A stretch of 45,625 nucleotides of DNA from JALOOE01 sp964423545. Its GTDB lineage: Bacteria > Chloroflexota > Anaerolineae > CG2-30-64-16. This document shows positions 6,834 through 13,974 of this stretch, in pieces (position 1 is the first letter of the stretch; each line of letters opens with the position of its first letter). The DNA lies in the NCBI GenBank assembly GCA_964423545.1, contig CAYRFV010000007.1, positions 1 to 45,625 of the forward strand, given 5' to 3'. The translations under genes were made by a program, and so were the position numbers. Below the pieces are notes generated by a model, which was not told the origin of the DNA, made no database searches, and saw nothing but the letters and a program-made list of their open reading frames with translations.

Positions 6834-7385
6834 TCATCCCAGTCGCTCCAGCTCCCTCTGTTCGGCTGCCAGCACTGCTCTGAGTTCTCTGAAGAGGACG
6901 TCTCGCGCCGCTTGGGTGCGAATCGCCTCGGCAGGCTCCAGCATGACCTCATCCTGCAGTCGGTAGGCGACCGGCTCCACCTGAAGGGCGTACGAGTTGT
7001 TCCAGCGTTCCCAAAACCAGTCCGCGGACCCGAACTGGATATGAGAGGGCGCAATCCGAGGAATCGCCGCGAGAGCCTGCCGGAACCTCCGCCCTCGGCA
7101 GCTGTTCTCGATGCAGAAGGCCATGTACGCGATCCGGTATCGGATCGGGCCGAAATGGCTGGGTGGGACCGGCTCGAGACTGTGTTGATCCTGTTCCGGA
7201 GCGCAGATGAAATGCCCGTAGCAGCTTTGTAGGGTGAAGCAGTAGGGGAGCGCAGTGAAACCGACAACGATGTCCGCAATGGGCTGGTCGATCGTGTTCG
7301 GCTCCAGGGTCGCCAGCGCGTTGTGACGATTCTGAGCGTATCCTGGATGCTCGACGAAGTCTCTGGGGTCGGTGAATGTCTCCAC
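6834..7385 (-). CDS. Hypothetical protein between two MinD-type ATPases
   Basis: A 183-residue protein that I do not recognise. It starts at a GTG with GGGAGGATGAG seven bases upstream, so it is very likely translated. Visible features are ALPYCFTLQSCYGHF near residue 45 with two cysteines and a histidine, MAFCIENSCRGRRF near residue 88 with two more cysteines, and the tryptophan-rich SADWFWERWNNSY. The C-terminal 40 residues are charged and helical. The paired CxxxxxxC segments could bind metal, but this is speculation. No signal peptide or membrane segment is evident. Its position between the two ferredoxin-MinD ATPases suggests a linked job. Confidence 0.75.
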   Translation of the reverse strand: METFTDPRDFVEHPGYAQNRHNALATLEPNTIDQPIADIVVGFTALPYCFTLQSCYGHFICAPEQDQHSLEPVPPSHFGPIRYRIAYMAFCIENSCRGRRFRQALAAIPRIAPSHIQFGSADWFWERWNNSYALQVEPVAYRLQDEVMLEPAEAIRTQAARDVLFRELRAVLAAEQRELERLG

Positions 7386-7414
7386 AGCCTCATCCTCCCA
7401 GGCGCCTGGCCGGC

Positions 7415-8293
7415 CTAACCCTGGGTGATCGATGCCCTGATCTGCTCCACCATGGTCCTCAACTGCGGGGCATACTCTGGGTGGATATCCACCAGCGTCC
7501 TTCCCTGCGCCACCCCCTCGGCGATGGTGCGCTCGAACGGGATGCGCAGCAGCACCGGCAGCCCTGCCGACGCGCAGAATGCGTCCACCGCCGCGTTGCC
7601 GATGCCGTCTCGGTTGATCACCACCCCCGCCGAAATGCCCAGTTCGCTTGCGACCTCAGCGGCCAGTCGAAGATCGTGCAGACCGAACGGCGTCGGCTCG
7701 GTGACCAGCAGCAGATAATCCACCCCGCGTAAGGCTTCGACAACCGGACATGAGGCGCCCGGCGGCGCGTCCAGGATGACCAGACCGCCATCGGCCGGGA
7801 GCGCCCACCGCTTGAGCTGGCGGATCGCTGGCGCCGCCATCGGCTCGCCGACGTCCAACACCCCACGCGCGAACTGAATCCCACGGGCGGCCGGGCCTGC
7901 TTCCAGGATGCCGATGGCATGAGGCTCTTCGCGGATCGCGCCTGTGGGACAGACCAGCGTGCAACTGCCGCAGCCGTGGCACAACTGCGAGAAGACCAGG
8001 GTTCTCTTGCCCAACACCACGATGGCGTGGTACTGGCAGACCTCGGCGCACTTGCCGCAGGCCGTGCACTTTGCCGCATCCACGCGCGGGATGGAGATCG
8101 CGACCTCCTGGCGCCACTTGAAAGTCGGCGCCAGGAACAGGTGCGCGTTGGGGACCTCGACATCGCAGTCCAGAAAGGTCGGCGGGGATGCTGCGGCGTC
8201 TTCAGATGCGTTCTCGGCTAGACTCAACGCCAGGCTGGTGGCGAAGGTGGTCTTGCCCGTGCCGCCTTTGCCGCTGGCGATCGCGATCTTCAT
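7415..8293 (-). CDS. MinD-type P-loop ATPase with inserted 2[4Fe-4S] ferredoxin domain
   Basis: A 292-residue paralogue of the ATPase at 5751-6689. It begins MKIAIASGKGGTGKTTFATS, has CTACGKCAEVC and CHGCGSCTLVC between about residues 75 and 115, and VILDAPPGASCP as the Walker B/switch region. It probably works as a heterodimer or pair with the other ATPase, as inferred for the two ferredoxin-MinD proteins of Orp complexes. The start at 8293 is preceded by GAGGCTCATCC; the longer open frame upstream is not supported. The upstream neighbour encodes a NifX-like protein. Confidence 0.93.
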   Translation of the reverse strand: MKIAIASGKGGTGKTTFATSLALSLAENASEDAAASPPTFLDCDVEVPNAHLFLAPTFKWRQEVAISIPRVDAAKCTACGKCAEVCQYHAIVVLGKRTLVFSQLCHGCGSCTLVCPTGAIREEPHAIGILEAGPAARGIQFARGVLDVGEPMAAPAIRQLKRWALPADGGLVILDAPPGASCPVVEALRGVDYLLLVTEPTPFGLHDLRLAAEVASELGISAGVVINRDGIGNAAVDAFCASAGLPVLLRIPFERTIAEGVAQGRTLVDIHPEYAPQLRTMVEQIRASITQG

Positions 8294-8352
8294 GGATGAG
8301 CCTCGTCGTTGTCCGACGTGCAGCGCAGGCGCCATCTTGCGCTACGTCGTCA

Positions 8353-8727
8353 TCAGGCGCCGCGGCCGCCGTGATGCCCGGCGCCGGTTGGCGCGTGCAC
8401 CTCTTCCAACTTGCCGGTCGAGAAGTTGGCGACAGCCTCCCGGACGGTCTGGCTCGGCCCGAGCAGATACATCTTGATCTCCGCGGCCGCCAGGGCGAGA
8501 TAGGCGTTCGGTCCGAAGTCACCGCTGATGACCGCCGTGGGCGCCTGCTGGGCTACAAACTGTGCCGCCTGCGCGCCGGCGCCACCGGTCGCATTCACTC
8601 CTGGATTCGGATGCGCTTGCCATTTCAGCGTTTCAGCGTCTACGACGACGAAGTAGTCGGCCCGACCGAAGCGAGGGTTGACCGGTGCTTCGAGTTCAGG
8701 CGCGTTGGCTGTGATGAGCAGTTTCAT
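8353..8727 (-). CDS. NifX/NifB-type cofactor-binding protein
   Basis: A 124-residue protein of the dinitrogenase iron-molybdenum cofactor family (NifX, NafY C-terminus, NifB C-terminus, Orp). The RNase H-like fold is indicated by NPRFGRADYFVVVD near residue 17, the ISGDFGPNAYLALAAAEIK stretch, and a His-containing tail HAPTGAGHHGG. Known members bind FeMoco precursors or, in the orange protein, a Mo-Cu-sulfide cluster. No nitrogenase genes are in the window, so the cofactor is unknown. A second member is at 10100-10492. Confidence 0.9.
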   Translation of the reverse strand: MKLLITANAPELEAPVNPRFGRADYFVVVDAETLKWQAHPNPGVNATGGAGAQAAQFVAQQAPTAVISGDFGPNAYLALAAAEIKMYLLGPSQTVREAVANFSTGKLEEVHAPTGAGHHGGRGA

Positions 8728-8742
8728 CTGGAGAACTACCTC

Positions 8743-8940
8743 TCATTGCTTCACCATGGGCGTCCTACACTTCGGGCAGGCGATGTCCATGCAACGTTGA
8801 CCGGCCGCGTGCGCCATCTTGAACCCGCACTTCGGGCAGACGCAATTGCCACCGGGACCGGAGCCGGGCTTGTTCCCACCACCCCGGCCCCGACCACCGT
8901 CACCCTGGCCGCGGCCACCCCGGAATAGCCGGCTGAACAT
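8743..8940 (-). CDS. Small glycine-rich zinc-ribbon protein
   Basis: A 65-residue protein with a Gly/Arg-rich N-terminal half and a C-terminal CVCPKCGF...GQRCMDIACPKC zinc-ribbon pattern (two CxxC pairs plus extra cysteines). Similar short proteins travel with DUF5320 and NifX-like genes. Function is unknown; it may bind zinc or an Fe-S cluster. The ATG is preceded by GGGAGGTCTAC, immediately after the large hairpin at 8956-8995. Confidence 0.75.
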   Translation of the reverse strand: MFSRLFRGGRGQGDGGRGRGGGNKPGSGPGGNCVCPKCGFKMAHAAGQRCMDIACPKCRTPMVKQ

Positions 8941-8955
8941 GTAGACCTCCCTGAT

Positions 8956-8995
8956 GGCCGGGACGGCGCGGCGCCGTTGTCGCGCCGTCCCGGCC
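8956..8995. repeat. Perfect 15-bp inverted repeat inside the cluster
   Basis: Bases 8956-8970 and 8981-8995 are exact reverse complements (GGCCGGGACGGCGCG and its partner) around a 10-base loop. It lies between the DUF5320 stop and the zinc-ribbon start. There is no U-run, so a full intrinsic terminator is unlikely; it could stabilise or process the mRNA and lower downstream expression. Confidence 0.8.
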
Positions 8996-8997
8996 GG

Positions 8998-9339
8998 CTA
9001 CGACGCCGCGCTTGCAGCGCCGCGACCCTCGATCTCCGCGATGCGCTTCTGAATGGCATCCAGGCCGTCGGACAACCTGGCAGCCTGCGCCTTCAGGTCG
9101 GCGAGTTCTTGTTGGGCAGCCGCTGCGGGCGGAGCAAAGTCCGGCCGTGCCCAGCCCGGCAACCCGGTCGCGTAGTACATGTTGCGCCAGCCGTGACCGC
9201 CGCCACGATAACCCAGTTGCATCCCGAGCCTCGGCGCCGAATTGGCATACCCAGGCCGGTCATAGCCGGCGCACCAGCCGGCCCCGCGGCCAGTGCGAGG
9301 TCCGGCCCCCATCGGTCCTGTGCGATCTCCCCTTGGCAT
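8998..9339 (-). CDS. DUF5320 family protein
   Basis: A 113-residue protein beginning MPRGDRTGPMGAGPRTGRG, the strong DUF5320 signature, followed by AGWCAGY. The C-terminal 45 residues (QQELADLKAQAARLSDGLDA and following) form a likely coiled coil, as is usual for this family. The ATG at 9339 follows GAAAGGGGTGAATACC; the open frame extends 18 codons upstream without support. Function is not established. Genes of this family are commonly adjacent to NifX-like and Mrp/MinD ATPases, as here. Confidence 0.85.
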   Translation of the reverse strand: MPRGDRTGPMGAGPRTGRGAGWCAGYDRPGYANSAPRLGMQLGYRGGGHGWRNMYYATGLPGWARPDFAPPAAAAQQELADLKAQAARLSDGLDAIQKRIAEIEGRGAASAAS

Positions 9340-9406
9340 GGTATTCACCCCTTTCTGAAGTCCGCTCTTCTCCCCCGCGGAAGCGTTGATCATGACGCGT
9401 TTGCTT

Positions 9407-10065
9407 TCACGTCCCCTTCATCACCGGCGGTCGAGCAGCCGCGGCCAGCTCCACGATGCGCTCGACAACCGGTCGAAACACTTCGCCGTCGTACAGCTCC
9501 ACCTGGCCTGCGTCGCACAACGTCGCAACGCTCGGATCAATCGGCAGGCGGCCCAGGAACGGCGCGGCCAAGTGCTTGCCATCTCCTCTGCATGACTGGC
9601 GCCGGGCCGCGCGCCGTTGGGAAAGACCATCTTGGGAATGCTGGGGCCCGTGATGTCGGCGTCCAGCACGCCCACCTGAGACCCGCTGCGGCGCAGGCGG
9701 ACCGCCAGCAGCCCGGCCACCAGCGATTTGCCTACCCCACCTTTGCCGCTCATCACTGCGACGACGTGCTTGGCGTGGTTGAGCTTCTCGGCCATGCCCT
9801 TGCGCGGTTCCCCGCTATTCAGCCTGGCCTTCTCCTGCGCCGTCATCTCGGCCAATCGGATATCCGCCGACTGGATGCCCGACATCGCCAGCACCGCCAG
9901 CCTGGCATTCCTCTCGATCGGGTCCTTGAGCGGGCAGGCCAGAGTGGTCAAGGCCAGCGTAAAGGCGACCTTGCCATCGGCCACCCGCAGATCACGCACC
10001 ATGCCCAGGTCGACGATGTTGCGTCCCAGCTCCGGGTCCACGACCTTCGCCAGGGCCCGGCGCAC
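9407..10065 (-). pseudogene. Mrp/NBP35-type ATPase with internal deletion and frameshift
   Basis: The 5' part encodes a DUF59 domain (VVDPELGRNIVDLGMVRDL) and a P-loop domain start with SGKGGVGKS and DADITGPSIPKMVF. At about 9590 the normal Mrp sequence stops. In another frame the C-terminal Mrp piece resumes as GKHLAAPFLGRLPIDPSV and runs to a TGA at 9407-9409. Roughly 110 residues are missing, including the switch region and the CxxC cluster-binding segment, and the two parts are out of frame. The start is also odd: the family-like N-terminus VTETEVRRAL would need the ATA at 10083, which follows a good AAGGGTGAG site; a GTG at 10065 is the first standard start. The gene is probably inactive unless this is an assembly fault. 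Confidence 0.8.
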
Positions 10066-10099
10066 TTCTGTCTCAGTGACTATGTCTCACCCTTGTCCT

Positions 10100-10492
10100 C
10101 TAGCGGTGTTCGTGATGGTCCTGGCCATGGCCGTGCGCCACACTTTCGCTGCACGGCGCCCAACCGCCCAGCTCCCCGCGCTGAAAACTCGTCAGCGCCT
10201 GGCGCACGGTGCCCGACGCGCCCGTCACGGGCCGGATGCCGTACTGCTCGAAGAACGCCGCCGCCCGCCCACCCATGCCGCCCGTCAACATGACGTGTGC
10301 GCCCTGGCTGTGCACGAACTTCGGCACCTGCCCCGGCTCATGGTTCGGGAAGTACGGATTGGCGACCGTCTGAACTGCTTGGACCCGATCTTCGTCCAGG
10401 TCGACCAGGGTGAAGAACGGGCAACGCCCGAAGTGGCCTGCGACCGGCGCGTCCAGGCCGGCGTTCGTCTCGGTGGAAACTGCGATGCGCAT
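10100..10492 (-). CDS. NifX/NifB-type cofactor-binding protein, His-rich tail
   Basis: A 130-residue member of the dinitrogenase iron-molybdenum cofactor family: DAPVAGHFGRCPFFTLVDLD near residue 14, then GAHVMLTGGMGGRAAAFFEQ, the conserved GGMG.RA...F segment. The C-terminus HGHGQDHHEHR is histidine-rich, which suggests metal binding. It lies between the ferredoxin gene and the broken Mrp gene. It is likely to bind a metal-sulfur cluster; which one cannot be told from sequence. Confidence 0.9.
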   Translation of the reverse strand: MRIAVSTETNAGLDAPVAGHFGRCPFFTLVDLDEDRVQAVQTVANPYFPNHEPGQVPKFVHSQGAHVMLTGGMGGRAAAFFEQYGIRPVTGASGTVRQALTSFQRGELGGWAPCSESVAHGHGQDHHEHR

Positions 10493-10563
10493 GAATACCT
10501 CCGTGAATGCGTAGTGTGGCGCCTATGGACTGGTGGATGGGCGCCCTTAACAATGGGATGCAC

Positions 10564-11058
10564 TTACCCGGTGTGCCCCCGACGATGCCGATGACCGGTG
10601 GGCTGCTGGTGTGGCGCAAGCTGACCGGACGTCGCCGCAGGGCGATCCGTTGGTTCCAGCGCCCCGGCATGGGATGCGCGCCATGCGGCAAGGACCTCCG
10701 GCAGCAGCTCACGCGCCGCCCACACCAGAGCGCTGCCGACCACCGGCCAGACTCGGCTGCGCCGCGGCAGGATCGGCGCAGCCTCGGTGCTGCGATAGGG
10801 AATCAGGCGCGCTGGCTCAACCACGGGTGACGCTGGGCCCACCGCCGGCCACCGGCCCGCCGCGATGCTGGCTGGGCGGTTCGGGCTGGCTTCCACCACG
10901 ATGGCGCCCTGTGAACATGCGTCGGTGCAGCTTCCGCATTCGGTGCAGGACGCTTCATCGATGTGCGCGCGGCTTCCCATGAGTGTGATCGCGCCGGCCG
11001 GGCACGCATCCACGCAATCGCCGCAGCCGGTGCAGCTCGCTTCGTCAACCCGGTGCAT
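10564..11058 (-). CDS. 2[4Fe-4S] ferredoxin with C-terminal extension
   Basis: A 164-residue protein. The N-terminal 60 residues carry two cluster motifs, CTGCGDCVDACPAG and CTECGSCTDACSQG; the second has Ser where Pro normally follows the last cysteine. After a linker, a hydrophobic stretch WPVVGSALVWAARELLPEVL near residue 116 may be an amphipathic or membrane-associating helix, and the tail is polar. The ATG at 11058 overlaps the PadR gene 3' end, so it is coupled with the regulator. It probably supplies electrons or clusters to the ATPase/NifX proteins downstream. Confidence 0.85.
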   Translation of the reverse strand: MHRVDEASCTGCGDCVDACPAGAITLMGSRAHIDEASCTECGSCTDACSQGAIVVEASPNRPASIAAGRWPAVGPASPVVEPARLIPYRSTEAAPILPRRSRVWPVVGSALVWAARELLPEVLAAWRASHAGALEPTDRPAATSGQLAPHQQPTGHRHRRGHTG

Positions 11059-11485
11059 GATCCTTCTCCCGAATGCTCCCAGCCTCTGCCGCCGCGCCTC
11101 GCGTCGCCTCCTGTCGCATATACGTCTCGATGAACTGGTCGATCTCATCGCGGGTGCAACGCAGGTCGGTGATCCACGCAGCCAGGTACTCCTCGCCATC
11201 GGGCGTCACAGAGTAAACGCGCCGCGGCGGTCCGGATCCGGTCGTATCCCACTGCGAGCTCACCCAGCCGCCGTCTTCCATCTCGCGCAAGACGCGATAG
11301 ACCACGCTGGCATCCGCGGCGCCCCGGTCGAAGCCGAACTGGCGTAACGCGTCCAGCAAGTTGTAGCCATGGGTCGCATCCCCGCGCAGCAAGAGCAGCA
11401 GGCATGGCTCCAAGAAACGGCTGATCCGGCGCGGGCACGCGCCGCCACCGAATCCTCCTCCACGCATCCATCGTCCTCTGGGCAT
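11045..11485 (-). CDS. PadR family transcriptional regulator
   Basis: A 146-residue winged-helix regulator. The PadR core covers FLEPCLLLLLRGDATHGYNL, then DASVVYRVLREMEDGGWVSS and GPPRRVYSVTPDGEEYLAAW, followed by a C-terminal dimerisation helix. The N-terminal RGGGFGGGACPRR is Gly-rich with one cysteine. The ATG follows AGAGGAAGAGAACC. It is first in the cluster and sits directly under the strong promoter at 11525-11553, so autoregulation of the cluster is likely; the ligand is unknown. Confidence 0.9.
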   Translation of the reverse strand: MPRGRWMRGGGFGGGACPRRISRFLEPCLLLLLRGDATHGYNLLDALRQFGFDRGAADASVVYRVLREMEDGGWVSSQWDTTGSGPPRRVYSVTPDGEEYLAAWITDLRCTRDEIDQFIETYMRQEATRGAAAEAGSIREKDHAPG

Positions 11486-11524
11486 GGTTCTCTTCCTCTA
11501 AATAACTGCTGTTTGTCAAATAGG

Positions 11525-11553
11525 ATTATACTACTATATATACAAAATGTCAA
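11525..11553 (-). promoter_or_regulatory. Consensus sigma-70 promoter of the PadR cluster
   Basis: On the minus strand TTGACA (11548-11553) and TATAAT (11525-11530) are separated by exactly 17 bases, a perfect consensus. It lies in an AT-rich island (about 11490-11580) with a TATATATA core, in contrast to the GC-rich surroundings. Transcription would start near 11518, giving a short leader before the PadR start at 11485. A promoter this strong implies tight repression, plausibly by PadR. Confidence 0.85.
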
Positions 11554-11609
11554 TAGAGACAAGATGCAAATTATCGATTCGTGCATCCTTCCGGCGCTTC
11601 AGCGCCGCC

Positions 11610-11637
11610 CTGTCATCGGCTCAATGTGTAGTATAAT
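11610..11637 (+). promoter_or_regulatory. Probable promoter of the glycyl radical enzyme gene
   Basis: TATAAT at 11632-11637 with CTGTCA at 11610-11615, 16 bases apart, reading toward the gene starting at 11704. The -10 match is perfect; the -35 is weak. A small GGCGC-TTCA-GCGCC hairpin lies just upstream. Confidence 0.5.
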
Positions 11638-11703
11638 TCGAGCAGATCCGTTGGATCGGGTCTCCAGTCGAGCGCACACCCTATACGGAGTCGAGAGCTG
11701 CCA

Positions 11704-13908
11704 ATGTCACAGACCCATGCCGCCCAGCCTGGCTTGCCCGAAACACTCGTTATTCCACATCTTGCCGCACCTCTCTTGTTGCGCCTGCCCCGCGAGATCG
11801 CCGCGCTGCGCGAGGAGGCGCTGTGTTTCCACCAGCGCATCGGCGCGACGATGCCGCCCATCCCTGAGTTGGTGCTCAGCGACGCGGCCGCGTGGGCCGA
11901 GCACACCGCGGACGAGGATTGGCTCCTCTGGCGGGCGCGGCAGTGCGCCGCGCGGTTGGCCGCCATGCCGCTGGAGATCGCGGCAGGCGAGCGGATCGTT
12001 GGCCGGCCGCGCTTCCGCGACCCTGCCGACGAAGAGCGCCCTGCCCTGGAGGCTGCGCGCGCGGTCCTGGCGGCTGTGCCCCCCTTTCCCGGCGGCGATG
12101 CGGGCCATTTGCATCCCGATTACGAGAAGCTGTTCCGTCTGGGGGTGCGCGGCTTGCTGGATGAGGTCGCTGGGCGGAAGCGGGCTGCGGCTGGCGACGT
12201 TGAGCGGGAAACCTTTTACGACGCCTGTCGGATCGCGCTGACCGGCCTGTCGGTCTACATCGACCGCGTGGCTGACGCCTGCAGCGCTCGGGCTGAGGCG
12301 GACGAGGCGCAGCGGAGCCACTGGGGCGAAATGGCTGCCGTCTGTCGCCGGGTGGCGACCGAACCGCCGCACACCTTCCACGAGGCGATCGAGCTGCTCT
12401 TCCTGGCGTTGGTCGCGTTGTGGCAGGGCGAGGGGCACTATCTCACCTCGCCGGGCCGGCTGGATCGCACCCTGCGTCCGTTCTACGAAGCCGATCTGTT
12501 GGCGGGCCGGATCACGCCGCAGGCCGCGTTCGAGCTGATCGTCACCCTGTTCATCCAGGTGAACCGCATCATGAGCACTGGTTTGGCGCTCGCCGTCATG
12601 GTCGGCGGCCGCGACGCCGGCGGCCGCGATGTGACGAACGACCTGACCTATCTCTGCCTGGCCGCGCGGGTGGTCACCGGGTTAGGCTATCCCACCGTGG
12701 GGCTGTGCTGGCACCGGGACGCCCCACCCGAGCTGATGGATTTCGCGGTGCAGATGCTCGCTTGCGGCCGCGGCGACCCCGCATTCTTCAACGACGAGCT
12801 GATCGTGGAGGGGTTGGCTGACCACGGTGTGGTCGGAGCGGATGCAGCCGACTACATGAACTCCACCTGCGTCGAGATCAAGCCGGTGGGCGCATCCAAC
12901 ATCTGGGTCACCGCGCCCTACTTCAACCTGCCGCAGGCGCTGCTCGACGAGATGGCCGCGGTGGCGGACGGCGAGCAGCCGGAGCCCGCAACCTTCGACG
13001 CGCTGGAGGCGCGCGTGCGCGCCAGGCTGGCGGCGAAAGTTGCGGCCGCGGCCGCCGACTTGAACCGGGTGTGGCGCGCACGCGCCGTTCGCGGCTGCTT
13101 CCCTCTCGCCAGCTGCCTCACCGATGACTGCCTGGCGCTGGGCCGTGATTTCGACCGGGGCGGCGCACGCTACAACTGGGTGGAGAACTCCTTCGTCGGC
13201 CTGGCGAACCTGGTGGACAGCCTGGTCGCGGTGCGCCGGTTGGTCTACGAGGAGCGCGCCCTGACGCTGGCCAGGTTCGCCGCCATCGTCGCGGACGACT
13301 TTCAGGGCCACGAGCTACTGCGCCAGCGGATCGCGAACAGGCTGCCCAAGTACGGCAACGATGATGACGAGGCGGACGAAGTCGCACGGCGTTGGGCCGG
13401 CGCCCTGATCGAGATGACCGAGACGCAGACCGTCGGGCCGCACCGCTACGTGCCCGGCTTCTTCTGCTGGGTCCAACACGAGCGCATGGGCAGCCAGACC
13501 GGCGCTACGCCCGACGGTCGCCGCGCCTTCTGGCCACTCGCCGACGGCGCGGGCGCCGGCCAGGGCCGCGAGCGTTGCGGCCCGACCGCCTCGGTGCTCT
13601 CCACGACCAAATGGTCGCACCGAGAGGCGCTCGGGGGGCTGGTGCACAACGCCAAGTTCTCGCAGCACCTGTTCAAGACCGAGAGCGACCGTGCGGCGCT
13701 GCGCCGGCTGATCGAGACCTATCTGCGGGCCGGCGGCTTCGAGATGCAGGTCAACGTCGTCAGCCGCGACACACTGCTGGCCGCACAGGCACACCCGGAG
13801 CAATACCGCGACCTGCTGGTGCGCGTGGCCGGCTACTCGGATTACTTCACCCTGCTCAGCCCCAAGATGCAGGAAGAGGTCATCGCGCGGACCGAGCACG
13901 AGATCTGA
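11704..13908 (+). CDS. Glycyl radical enzyme (pyruvate formate-lyase family)
   Basis: A 734-residue glycyl radical enzyme. The thiyl-radical cysteine is C389 in MNSTCVEIKPVGASN, with Glu two residues later, as in the eliminase/dehydratase-like branch. The glycyl radical is at G710 in RVAGYSDYF near the C-terminus. The N-terminal PFL domain fills the first 590 residues. The substrate cannot be assigned: it lacks the hallmark sets I know for PFL, choline lyase or glycerol dehydratase. The enzyme is oxygen-sensitive and needs a radical SAM activase, which is not encoded nearby. HutI follows 66 bases downstream on the same strand, so the two may act on related compounds. Confidence 0.9.
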   Translation: MSQTHAAQPGLPETLVIPHLAAPLLLRLPREIAALREEALCFHQRIGATMPPIPELVLSDAAAWAEHTADEDWLLWRARQCAARLAAMPLEIAAGERIVGRPRFRDPADEERPALEAARAVLAAVPPFPGGDAGHLHPDYEKLFRLGVRGLLDEVAGRKRAAAGDVERETFYDACRIALTGLSVYIDRVADACSARAEADEAQRSHWGEMAAVCRRVATEPPHTFHEAIELLFLALVALWQGEGHYLTSPGRLDRTLRPFYEADLLAGRITPQAAFELIVTLFIQVNRIMSTGLALAVMVGGRDAGGRDVTNDLTYLCLAARVVTGLGYPTVGLCWHRDAPPELMDFAVQMLACGRGDPAFFNDELIVEGLADHGVVGADAADYMNSTCVEIKPVGASNIWVTAPYFNLPQALLDEMAAVADGEQPEPATFDALEARVRARLAAKVAAAAADLNRVWRARAVRGCFPLASCLTDDCLALGRDFDRGGARYNWVENSFVGLANLVDSLVAVRRLVYEERALTLARFAAIVADDFQGHELLRQRIANRLPKYGNDDDEADEVARRWAGALIEMTETQTVGPHRYVPGFFCWVQHERMGSQTGATPDGRRAFWPLADGAGAGQGRERCGPTASVLSTTKWSHREALGGLVHNAKFSQHLFKTESDRAALRRLIETYLRAGGFEMQVNVVSRDTLLAAQAHPEQYRDLLVRVAGYSDYFTLLSPKMQEEVIARTEHEI

Positions 13909-13974
13909 GTGTCGATATCGCTACTGCGTTGCCCCGATGCGCTCGATCGCTTCGATCAAACTGAGATTTGCCCC

